The translations under genes and the position numbers were made by a program. A model generated the notes under the pieces. The model did not search any database. It was not told where the DNA came from and worked only from the letters and a program-made list of their open reading frames with translations. DNA of 64,000 bases from Dermacentor variabilis (lineage: Eukaryota; Arthropoda; Arachnida; Ixodida; Ixodidae): the NCBI RefSeq assembly GCF_050947875.1, contig NW_027460291.1:27428662-27492661 (forward strand), written 5' to 3'. Shown here piece after piece: positions 44,001 to 54,400 of this stretch; the first letter of the stretch is position 1; the number at the start of each line of letters is the position of its first letter.

Positions 44001-44786
44001 CCATCGTTTTCGGAATCCGATGTACTGCATCCGGAAACAAGTATCTTTACGGCCGAGGCCTACGCACTACTCTCTGCTGTAAAGCACAAAAGAAAATCGA
44101 AACTTCCAAAAGCAGCGATCTATACAGACTCTCTCAGCGTCGTAAAGGCCTTAATGTCACTCTATACACACAAAAATCCAGTACTTAATGAACTATATTC
44201 CGTCTTGTGTAAAGCGTACAGATCTAACCAGCATATCATTATATGCTGGGTGCCTGGCCATAGGAGCATCGAGGGTAACGTTCTGGCGGACGAGATGGCT
44301 ACGTCAATCGCATCGCAAGCGGTTAACCCTACCGCCGCAGTGCCTGTCACAGATCTTAGACCTTTCTTGCGAAGGAGATTGCGAGACCACTGGCAACGCA
44401 TGTGGGACGCGGAAAGGTATAATAAGCTCCACCTGATAAAACCACAGTTAGGATTCTGGCCCTCTACTACAAAATCGCGCCGAACAGATGTCCTATTCTG
44501 TCGTCTCAGAATAGGACACACGTTCGGCACCCATAATTTTCTACTCACCGGAAGTGAGCCTCCAACCTGTGGTAGATGCGGGGAGAGGCTGACCGTACTC
44601 CACGTCCTCCTGGAGTGTCGGGAAGCCGAATCTGAGAGAAAAAGACATTTTTCATTAGCATACCGACAGCACATTCCTCTTCATCCTGCAATGCTTCTTG
44701 GTCCAGAACCGCTTTTTAATACAGACACAGTGCTAGGTTATCTTAAAGATGTGGTCTTACATGTTATTAGTCCCATAAATTCGTAG
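41069..44786 (+). pseudogene. LINE copy 5 ORF2: endonuclease, RT, RNase H
   Basis: ATG 41069 (MDTQIIQWNVRGLL). Endonuclease: LQETHLK, LGDFNAHSSLWGDSR and SEHFP (Glu where SDH is usual). A shift lies near 41705. RT (frame 41662-43080): KEAIVIPVLKESKDPSS, SYRPIALTS, YQCGFREGRSTTDHL, FLDMEKAYDTTWRYGIL, TGVPQGRVLS. A second shift near 43040 moves the active site YVDD (43053-43064) into the frame 43047-44786. RNase H: FYRDASKS (an Arg is odd here), FTAEAYALL, YTDSLSVVKAL, WVPGHRSIEGNVLADEMA. The C-terminal finger is CGRCGERLTVLHVLLEC. The stop is TAG at 44784. The encoded enzyme performs target-primed reverse transcription. Confidence 0.9.
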
Positions 44787-45153
44787 CGCCTCCTCTCTTG
44801 AGAGGATGCCACTGCGATAATTGTTTTGCATAGCACATGCCTCCAGGCCCTTGTGTTTCAAGCGCTCTAAGGAGGCAGTAGTGCTCTAGGATTTTTCACA
44901 ATCACATATATTTTACCTATCGTATCATTCTTTTTAAATGCATCTAAATGTTCATAGTACAATCACACGTCATCGCCATAATTTTATCATACAGATTTTA
45001 CGCACTTTAGAGCGTATATTTTAAGGCCTCTTTAGAGCCACCTCACACGAACTTCATAGTAATCATAATTACACCGCAAAATCATTAGCACAGACATGGC
45101 GCTCTTTGGCAATACCTGGCCCTTGCGCCACAAAACCCCATACATCATCATCA
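44787..45153 (+). other. LINE copy 5 3' UTR with conserved stem-loops
   Basis: Three structures. A hairpin follows the stop (TCCTCTC-TT-GAGAGGA, 44794-44809). A long stem-loop spans 44832-44885 (AGCAC/GTGCT outer, GCCTCC/GGAGGC middle, CTTG/CAAG inner). The terminal stem is TGGCGC 45097-45102 with GCGCCA 45125-45130. All recur in copies 6 and 8, or in 3' ends elsewhere. They are candidates for RT template recognition. Confidence 0.6.
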
Positions 45154-45167
45154 TCTTGAAGAAGTCC

Positions 45168-45924
45168 ACTCCAGGAAGTGACCGAATAATGTATTGGATG
45201 ATCAGACACTTACACTCCGAAACGCAAAAAACACTGTCACTCTGGAACTCCATGTTCTCTGCGGCTACATTATTTTTGCCTGGAAAGAAGCAATCCCAAT
45301 TCCTATCCTCAGAGGCCAAGGACCCTTCCTCATGTAGTACTTATGGGCCAATAGCTCTGAAATTTTGATTATGCAAACTATTTGAGAGTGATGAACCGGT
45401 GTCTCATTCAAGAAAGCAACAAGGTACTTGATCCCTCACGTTGCGGTTTCAGGGAGGGTAGATCCACAATAGATCACCTTGTCCGTATCGAGACGAATAT
45501 CCGTGATGCCTTTGTCCACAGACAGCTTTCCTTCTCAGTATTTTTAGATATGGAGAAGGCCCACGACGCAACCTGGCGCTTTGGAATCCGCCATGATCTG
45601 TCTGAAATGGGAGTTCGAGGCAATTTTCTGGACGTGATTCAGTTACCTCTCCTATCGTAGGTTCCCTGTTAGAGTGGGTAATGTTCTGCCTCGTTCTTTT
45701 GTGCTGGAGGCTGGTGTTCCACAAGGTGGTGTGCTAAGCTCCTGTTTTCGTTGCCAAACTGAACTCAATCCCCACTGCCATACCGCGTAATATGTTTTAT
45801 TCTGTATATGTGGATGACATACAGATAGGTTACAAATCATGTAATTCAAGTATCTGTGGGCTACAAGTACAGAAGTACAACTTTGCATAAATAAATTATC
45901 TAAGTGGGCGACGAAAATGGTTTT
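45168..45924 (+). pseudogene. LINE copy 4 ORF2, RT part
   Basis: Continues copy 4 after copy 5: TPGSDRIMYWMIRHLHSETQ, then RCGFREGRSTIDHLVRIETNIRDAF and FLDMEKAHDATWRFGI (45382-45660). The active-site segment (SVYVDDIQIGY) is readable near 45800-45835. It ends at the copy 6 insertion, whose target duplication starts at 45925. Confidence 0.8.
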
Positions 45925-46460
45925 AAACTAAACCCTCCCCCGCAGGGGCGTCTGCTTTAGCAGGCGTTTGGTGTGTTGCGACACCACGTACCCGAGCTCA
46001 CGAGGGTTGGACCCTCCCGCGTGTAGCCGTGCGCGGCTTAGCCGTGTCTGGGGAAAGGGGTATCCTGGGGTTTGAGCTGATGCTGGGTGTTTGGACCTTT
46101 AAGGCCACCCCGCGAAGACAACACACCCCTTTGGCCACTGCTTCACATAGACGGCACCCCCGGACGAACCCACCCGGGGGAAATTGGTAGTTGCCTCTTC
46201 CGGTCTCTCTCTTCCTCCAGCCTTCGTCTTTCTCTAACTTTTCATCTTTCCTATCTTCTCCTAGCTTCCGTTTACTTCCAATTTTTCCAGGCAGCAAGGG
46301 TTAACCTTGTGTGAATAACCAACCTAGGTTATCTCATATTTGGTTATAGTGATAACGTACAGTTGGCGTTTGCAGGACCTGTTTTTACAATCCCTATAAC
46401 GTCCCCTTGCAGGGCTCCACGGTGGGTGGCGGGCGTTATTGCCGAAAATTACATTATTCT

Positions 46461-47666
46461 ATGGCTAGTTCCTCCCCTCCCCTCCCAGATCGCCCTCAAA
46501 AAAGAGGGCGCACCGAAGATGTATTTCAGTTTTTTGGACGACAAAGACTCAACTTCCCACGATTTCATGTCATTCATTCGGAAAAGTCAGATAAACAAGT
46601 ACGCACAATCTCCCCATTTCTAGTTTCGAAGTCTTTAACTGAGGCTCTTGGTCCAGGTTATAAGGCATCAAGGATGGCAAGTGGAGATCTCCTTTTGGAG
46701 CTCCGTGATCTGACACAATACGAAAAGTTACTCAATCTAGTGTCTTTTGGGGACTTTCAAGTGACAGTGACTCAGCACCGCAATACGAACACAACACGCG
46801 GCGTTGTCTCAGATGATGACCTGCTTCAGCTGACAGAGGCAGAGCTCCTAGAGGGCTTCAATGAGCAAAATGTTGTTAATGTGAAAAGAATAAAGATGAC
46901 GCGCGATAGTAAAGAAATTGCGACCAAACACCCAATTCGCACCTTCAATTCAAGTGTCCTGCCCGAATCAATCGAGGCCGGGTACATAAAGCTCCGTGTC
47001 AGGCCTTACGTGCCCAATCCACTCCGATGTTTCAAATGCCAGCGCTTCGGTCACTGTTCGCAGAGCTGCCGGGGCCGCCAAACATGTGCGAAATGCAGTA
47101 CCCACGACCACACGTCTGAACCTTGCGAGAACTCTTTGCATTGTGTAAACTGTGATGAAGAGCACGCCGCGTACTCGCGGTCGTGCACGTCTTGGAAAAA
47201 AGAAAAAAAGACAGTGTCACGATCAAAGTGAAAGAAAATATATCGTTCAAGGAGGCACGTAGGCGGGTGGCATACCTGCCTAAGAACACATTTGCCGAAG
47301 TGGCGCGTCAGGGGGCAGCGCCACAACGGCCTCCGGCGGCTATCCAACTCACATACAGCGAGGCGGCAGTGACGCCCCCCCCCCCCCCCCCCGACGGCTG
47401 CAGCAAGCGCTGCTACACCAACCCAACAGAAGGGGCCATCTACCCCCGGGCAGCTGGCCCCACCATAGGCCTCGTCCAACGTGCCGAGGCCTTCACGCCA
47501 AACGAAGCGCTCGAAAGAGCGTGTGTCCAGCGCTTCCCTAGAGGCGATGGACACAACCACCAGCAAGACGGCGCCACCAGCGCCTAAGGAGCGTGGAGGC
47601 ACTCTCGATCGCTCCAAAAGAGACAAAACTCCCGTCACGGCGCCAGACAAAAGGCCCGTGAGCTAA
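46461..47666 (+). pseudogene. LINE copy 6 ORF1
   Basis: ATG 46461 gives MASSSPPLPDRPQKRGRTED, a frame open to 47231 through all three knuckles (CFKCQRFGHCSQSC, CAKCSTHDHTSEPC, CVNCDEEHAAYSRSC). A shift near 47205 and a run of about 18 C residues near 47375-47392 change frame. The basic tail finishes in the frame 47481-47666. The C-run is prone to slippage or assembly error. Otherwise the protein matches copy 5. Confidence 0.87.
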
Positions 47667-47708
47667 CCTCTGTCTCTTAAACACAGAGCACCCAACACAT
47701 ATAGCATA

Positions 47709-50700
47709 ATGGATACACAAATACTACAATGGAATGTTAGAGGACTTCTCCATAACCTAGACGACTTTAGCGAACTTCTACACAAACACAATCCCAAGTT
47801 GCTGTGTGTTCAAGAGACACATCTGAAACCTACGAACACAAATTTTCTCCGACATCACACAATCTATCGTAAAGACCGCAGCGAGGTGAACGCCTCGGCT
47901 GGCAGTGTAGCAATAGTTGCTCACAAGTCAGTAGCTTGTCATCATGTCGCCCTTCAGGCGCCCCTTGAGGCAATGTCAGTTCGGGCAATTCTTTTTAATA
48001 AACTAATCACTGTATGTTGCATATACATACCCCCAAATTATGATCTCCGAAAAGCGATTTTTATAGCCTGATTGATCAGCTCCCGGACCCCTACCTCATC
48101 GTAGGCAATTTTAACGCCCAGAATACCATGCGGGGAGACCCGCGATGTGATGCGAGAGGTCGTTTTATTGAAAATTTCCTTCTGGATTTCGGTGCATGCC
48201 TGTTAAACAAGAAGGAACCAACGTATTTTAAGTTATCATATTTCATGTTCCTCAATAGACCTGTCAATTGGCTCTGCCTCAATTTTCCCTGATTTACAAT
48301 GGCATGTAACCGAAAATCCCTATGGAAGGGACCACCTCCCTATAACGTTAAATTTTATACATCAACATGCATGCCCTCCGCACGCCCCCCGGTGGAAAGT
48401 AGCCTCCGTCGAATGGAATCATTTTAACGCATCCACATACTTAGCACGGGATTTTATCAGTAATATTAACATAGATGAAGCAGTAGTATATTTTACTTGT
48501 TTTATACTCGACGCAGCTCAAAAGGTCATTCCACAAACACAGGGTCTCTCTTGTAAAAGACTGGTTCCCTGGTGGAATAAACAGTGCAGACTCGCACGAA
48601 AGAAACCAAACAAAGCATGGGGTTTGCTGCGTCGCTCCCCGCCTGCAGAAAACCTCATTGAATTTAAACTGGCCAAATCGCAAGGAAGGCGCACCCCGAG
48701 ACAGGCAAGGAGGGCTAGCTGGGAGAGGTTTCTCTCGAGCATCACATCCTACACTCAAGAGTCTAAAGTTTGGAATGGTGTACGAAAGCTAAAGGGGCAG
48801 CACATCCACCCGTTGCCCTTAGTTGACCCCAAGGAACTACCTTGGAAGACCAGGCCAACGCTTTGGGCGAACACTTCGAGTATGTATCAAGTTCCACACA
48901 CTACACAAGATCATTCCTGAAGTATAAACAAATAGCTGAACTTAAGACACTTGATCGTAAATGCCGTCCGGATCAACCATATAACCGTCCTTTTAATATT
49001 GCCGAGCTAAAAGCTGTATTGAGCACATGCAGGAGCTCTGCACCGGGAGCTGATAGACTCATCTATGACATGATTAACAACTTACACGAAGACACAAAAA
49101 TGACACTTCTGGCACTCTTCCACTCCATCTGGGCTGCCGGATACCTTCCATCCTCAATGAAGGAAGCTATTGTTATTCCCGTCATGAAGTTGGGTAAAGA
49201 CCCTTCCTTGGCGGCAAGTTATCACCCGATAGCTCTTACAAGTTCTCTTTGTAAGCTATTCGAAAAAATGATTAATCGTAGACTAATACATTTCCTTGAA
49301 CTAAACAATTTGCTTGATCCCTATAACTGTGGCTTCAGAGAAGGGCGGTCCGCGACTGATTATCTTGTACGCATTGAAGCAAATATCCGTGAGGCATTTG
49401 TACATAAAGAGTTCTGCTCATCGATATTCCTTGATATGGAAAAAGTATGACACAACGTGGCGATATGGGATCCTGCGAGACATATCGCGAATGGGCATCC
49501 GTGTAGATATGTTAAACATACTAGAAAGCTATCTGTCCAAACGTACATTCCGCGTGAAAATTGACAATGTATTGTCGCGACCTTTTATGCAAGAAACTGG
49601 TGTACCCCAAGGAGCTGTGCTTAGCTGCACGCTCTTTATTGGGAAAATGAACACCCTTCGTGCTGCATTACCGCCAGCGATCTTCTAGTCCGTTTACGTC
49701 GACGACGCACAAATAGGTTTCAAATCCTGCAACCATGCAGTGTGTGAGAGGCAAGTACAACAGTGCTTGAACAATGTCCAAATGGGCAGACAAAAACGGA
49801 CTTAAAGTGAACGCGAACAAAAGTTCTTGTGTGCTTTTTACAAGAAACAAAGGGCTCATTGCAGATCCCATCATCGAAATGTATGGTCAGCGAATACCTG
49901 TGAACAAAGAACACAAGTTCTTAGGTATCATACTCGACTGTAAACTAACATTTATTCCACAGATAAGGTATCTCAAGGTCAAATGCTTAAGAACAATGAA
50001 ATTACTGAAAGTTTTATCCCACACATGGGGCAGCGACACGAAATGTTTAATGAATCTCTACAAGAGCCTCATTCGATCACGATTGGACTATGGTGCTGTG
50101 ATCTATCATTCTGCCGCCCCAAGCCCGCTAAAGATGCTAGATCCGGTTCACCATCTAGGAATCCGTGTGGCCACGGGCGCTTTCGGAACAAGTCCCATAG
50201 AAAGTCTATATGTAGAATCAAATGAGTGGCCACTCCATCTGCAGAGAACATACATCAGCCAAACATACTTTCTAAAAGTTCACTCTAATCCTCAACATCC
50301 GTGCTTGAATACCGTTAACGATATAACAGATGCTACACCCTTTCGCAATCGTCCCTCTGTAAGACAGCCCTTTTCACTGCGTGTGAGGGAGCTTAGCGCT
50401 GAAATGGATGTCCCACTCCTCAGACATCGCCTAATATCTCCAGCTAAGCTACTACCACCTTGGGAGTGGCAGATGATACAATGCGATATATCTTTCATGC
50501 AAGTAACAAAGCACGCTCCAGAGATTGAAATCCAAATGTATTTCCTGAAACTGCAGCATAAACATTCCTGCACGGAATTCTACACAGACGCATCAAAGTC
50601 GCACGACGGGGTGTCCTGTGCAGCCGTCGGTCCATCCTTCTCAGAATCCGATTTACTGCATCCGGAAACTAGTATCTTCACGGCTGAGGCCTACGCAATA

Positions 50701-51432
50701 TTGTCGAACGTGAAGCATATAAGTAAATCAAAACTAAAAAAATAAGTTATATATACGGACTCCCTAAGTGTTGTGAAGTCTTTGATATCGTTCTGTAAGC
50801 GCAAAAATCCTATAATAATTGAACTCTATTCCGTCTTATGTAAAGCATATGAATCTAACCAGCATGTGATTTTATGCTGGGTGCCTGGCCATAGGGGTAT
50901 CCAGGGTAATGTTCGAGCGGACTAAGTGGCCAGATCAATTGCGTCACACACTGTTAATTCTACTGCTGCAGTCCCTGTCACAGACGTGAAGCCTTTCTTA
51001 AGAAGGAAACTGCGAAACTACTGGCAACGCTTGTGGGACCTGGAAACAAATAATAAGCTGCATGTAATAAAGCCACAATTAGGTTTCTGGCCTCCTCTAA
51101 CAAAATCAAGCCGGACAGATGTACTATTCTGTCGTCTAAGAATGGGACACACATTTGGCACGCATAACTTATTACTCACTGGAAATGAGCCTCCAACCTG
51201 TGGTAGATGCGGGGAGAGGCTGACCGTCCTCCACGTCCTCCTGGAGTGTCGGGAAGCCGAATATGGAAGAAAGAAACATTTTCCCTTAGCATACCGGCAG
51301 CACATCCCCCTTCATCCTGTTATGTTACTCGGTGCAGAACCGCTCTTTGACACCAGTGCAGTCCTAGGTTTCCTGAAAGATGTTGTTTTACATGTATTTA
51401 GCCCATACGTTCCTAGCGCCTCCTCTCTATAG
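47709..51432 (+). pseudogene. LINE copy 6 ORF2
   Basis: ATG 47709 (MDTQILQWNVRGLLHNLDD). The endonuclease is open to 48071, then shifted; GNFNAQ near 48105 replaces GDFNAH. RT blocks: SSAPGADRLIYDM, KEAIVIPVMKLGKDPS, YNCGFREGRSATDYL, FLDMEKV with a shift at 49448, GVPQGAVLS and VYVDDAQIGF (about 49692). RNase H: FYTDASKSHDGVS, FTAEAYAIL, a TAA near 50743, CWVPGHRGIQGNV, and a TAA near 50924. The C-terminal finger CGRCGERLTVLHVLLEC is intact in the frame 50926-51432. It is recent but inactivated by several shifts. Confidence 0.87.
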
Positions 51433-51794
51433 AGGATAGCGCTGTGATAGTTGATCGTATAGCACATGCCTCTCGTCCCTTGGATTCAAGGGCTCTGGCG
51501 AGGCAGTAGTGCTCTTAGAAAATTTTCTCATCTCACATATTTTCTACATTGCATCATTTTTCCAATGCATTCTAGTGTTCATAGTACACGTCATTAATCA
51601 TTGCCATATATATATTACGAGCAGATTTTATGGGATGTGCAGTAACGTCTTTTAGGCCCCTTTACAGCCACGTCACACTAACATCACAGATCCCATTAGA
51701 CCACTACAAACTCATTAACACTAGATTGGCGCTCCTTGACCATACCTGGCCCTTGCGCCATTGAACATCAAACATTCCTTCAAACTAAACCCTC

Positions 51795-53340
51795 AAAAAA
51801 AGTACGTGCGACCTATTTCCTAACAAGAGAGGTATACTGGCGGACCCCGTAATAGGTCTCAAAGGAGAACAGCTATCTGCGAGCCGGGAACACCAATTTT
51901 TGGGGATCTTTTTGGACACTAAGCTTACTTTTGTACCACACTTGAAGTATCGTAAGGCAAACTGCTTGAAAACTATGAATCTGCTGAAGCTCTTGTCACG
52001 CACATCTTAGGGAAGCAACGGGAGATGCCTTATAAAGTTGTACAAAAGTCTAATATTAACAACCTTGACTACGGAGCAATAGTCTATAATTCTGCTGGAC
52101 CTAGTGGCCTGAAAACGATAGATCTTTTTCACGACTTAGGCGTCCGCCTTGCTATACAGGCGCCTTTAGGACTAGTCCTGTGCAAAGCGTCTACGTTGAA
52201 TCTAACTAAGGCATTATGCTACCGAAGGACATACTTACCTTCTCCTACTCCCTGAAAGTTAGATCTGATATTCAACATCCATGTCGTATTACCATTCGCT
52301 ACTTGTCCACTGCCAAGCTGATAAAATTGACGTACAGCGCACAGAACAAGAAGTGCGAGAGACGGCATACACTGTGATGTTTAGCAACCGCCCACCCTAC
52401 TAGGCCTCCTCTGTCCCTCCGGTCGGAAGCACTATCAGAAAAAAACAGAGGTTCCTCTTATAAAGAATGTCCTAATGGCTCCTACGCGGCTTCCACCGCC
52501 TTGGGAAGGCAGACTATCCAACGCGACATCTCCTTCTTAGAAATATCCGAACGAGCACCTGAGGCACATATATATTCACATTTCATTGAACTTCAGAAGT
52601 AGTTCTGTCCTGAATATTGCACAGATGCTTCGAAGCCTCCCACTCGTGTTGTTTTCGCAGCTCTCGGACCCTCATTTTCGACATCTTGGGCACTAAAGCA
52701 GCAGCGGAAGAATACGCTATACTCTCGGCTATTCAACACATAAGGCTCACAAATGTGCTAAGGCTTGTCTTCACGGACCCATTAAGTGTCGTCAGAGCCT
52801 TGATTAGTCTACGAAAACACAAACTCCATTTTGAATGAACTGTACAACTTATTGTGTTCCGCGCATAAGTGCAACCAAGTGATTGTCTTATGCTGTGTTC
52901 CTGGCCACAAAAGTATAAATTCAACGTAGCTGATGACGAAAACGCTGCGTTAGTCGGTTTTAGCGACACAGATGGAAACATCCCGATCACTGCCACAGGC
53001 CTAAAGCCTTTTCTACGCCGTAAACTGAGGAATCACTGGGCGGAGAGTGGGATACCCAAGCAGAAAATAACCTTCACATGACACGAAAACTAGGGAACTG
53101 GATAACTGCAAAACGGTAATGTATAAGGAAGTACTTCTTTGCAGACTAAGAATAGGACACACTTACGGTACTCACTCTTACCTCTTGACTGGGGCGATCC
53201 TCCAACTTGTAAGTGCAGCAATAGTCTGACAGTACTCCATGTTATTCAGCGCCCTGAATTAGAAAAAGAAAGAAAAAAGCATTTGCCTTCTGTATATCGT
53301 GAAAATATACCTCTTCCCCACGAATTTTTCTGAGCGATGA
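51795..53340 (+). pseudogene. LINE copy 4 ORF2, RT C-terminus and RNase H
   Basis: Starts with the copy 6 target duplication and continues KLNPQKKYVRP, a damaged KFLGV-type block near 51900 and YGAIVYNSAGPSGLKT (52025-52255). A strongly degraded RNase H follows (EYCTDASKPP near 52612, AEEYAILSAIQHIRL near 52700, LVFTDPLSVVRALISL near 52760). The finger near 53190-53260 reads CKCSNSLTVLHVIQRPEL, with Cys residues lost. It contains many stops. Confidence 0.75.
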
Positions 53341-53735
53341 ACCGCTTTTTAATCTTTAAATAGCCTTACATATCTTAGCTGAAACTGACACCGTGAAAAT
53401 AATTTGGCCAAGTCATTTTAACACGTGATTAATGGCCCTTGTATTCGAGGACCCTCTTCAAGTTCTAGCGTCACTATTGTTTCCTCGTCGTATGTTTTAC
53501 CAAAACAGAATTCCCATCACCCACGTTCGTAACTAATCAGTGTCGTTATATTAGTATCTATATATTTTACGCCATTTACATCGACAGTTTTTATGCCCTT
53601 TTAAAGCCATGTTACATCTACCATGATGAATTCACTTTCCACGCTATTCGCAATACATCTTTAAAATTACCATATGTTGTGGCGCTCTTAGGCCATACCT
53701 GGCCCTTGCGCCATTAAACGCCACACATCATCATC

Positions 53736-54400
53736 AGCTTTGCTGCGTTAAAGTGGCCCGCGGCACTGTTTTGACGCAGAAACATTTAGGTTCAGGATAT
53801 TACACGTCTCATTTTAAGTTAGTAATGCATTCAAAAGTGAGAATAATTGTCGCCCGTGCATCATGTAACCACTTGAAACGGTTCGGTCGTCCTCAGCTCT
53901 ATTAATGTTGCTCCCGCACTCTATGGAAGACATCTCACCAATGAATTCCTGTTGTGACAATTGCGGTGCTGTGGAACACGATCACATTTTAATTAATTTG
54001 TATTTGGGTTTAATACACACCGCAAACGGGAATGTGGTCCAAGCAGGACGAATGCATAACAAGTACCCCTGTCGGCCTACTTGATATCCAAATAAGCACA
54101 AAATACTGCAACGTTGTAGTGACGGCGAAGTACACAGTAGAAAAGCTGTGAATCACTAATCACTCTTTAGTGGGCGAACCTGTGCCCACATAACCAAGTG
54201 TCACTCAAAGCAGAAGAACTGCGGCTAGCGCAGTAGGCGATCGTCTAAATCTGATCAGCGGGCCAATCGCGTTGGCTTTGATACATGACACGTCGAAGGT
54301 TCTAGCGTAATCGATTGTGGCCGCATGCCTTCCAGAAAGCAGTACACAATTCGCGTCACGCCTACAGTCGGGTTACCCAAGTTTAGGAACCATCAATTGC
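53736..54400 (+). other. Interval with a fragment of another LINE's C-terminal finger
   Basis: At 53938-54000 one frame reads NSCCDNCGAVEHDHILI, a Cys/His finger like those closing ORF2 of RNase-H-bearing LINEs but different from the main family. Upstream sequence (53820-53930) may be its weak extension. At 54172-54190 GGGCGAACCTGTGCCC resembles a motif in the gypsy-3 LTR. Nothing else was recognised. Confidence 0.4.

Larger units (their letters stand above)
39190..45153 (+). mobile_element. I-superfamily LINE, copy 5, best-preserved full-length copy
   Basis: About 6.0 kb with complete 5' UTR, ORF1, ORF2, 3' UTR and ATC tail. A 14-base target duplication TCTTGAAGAAGTCC lies at 39176-39189 and 45154-45167, inside copy 4 ORF2. 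Removal rejoins copy 4 codons into KKSTPGSDRIMY. Only one nonsense codon in ORF1 and two frame shifts in ORF2 were noticed, so this is the best reference for the family here. Confidence 0.92.
45938..51781 (+). mobile_element. I-superfamily LINE, copy 6, full length
   Basis: Inserted in copy 4 ORF2 with target duplication AAACTAAACCCT (45925-45936 and 51782-51793). The 5' end is CCCCGCAGGGG. The 3' stem is TGGCGC 51727-51732 and GCGCCA 51755-51760, with a short A/T-rich end rather than a clean ATC run. It closely resembles copies 5 and 8 in both ORFs but has more lesions than copy 5. Confidence 0.9.
36222..53735 (+). mobile_element. I-superfamily LINE, copy 4, host to copies 5 and 6
   Basis: The 5' UTR begins CCCCGCAGGGG at 36222. 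The 3' end has the stem at 53680-53713 and a CATCATCATC tail to 53735. Its own sequence is 36222-39189, 45168-45924 and 51795-53735; the gaps are copies 5 and 6, each flanked by duplications of copy 4 sequence. A weak duplication AGCTTCGCT (36208) / AGCTTTGCT (53736) flanks the whole copy, with five extra bases at the 5' junction. It is the oldest of the three. Confidence 0.85.
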
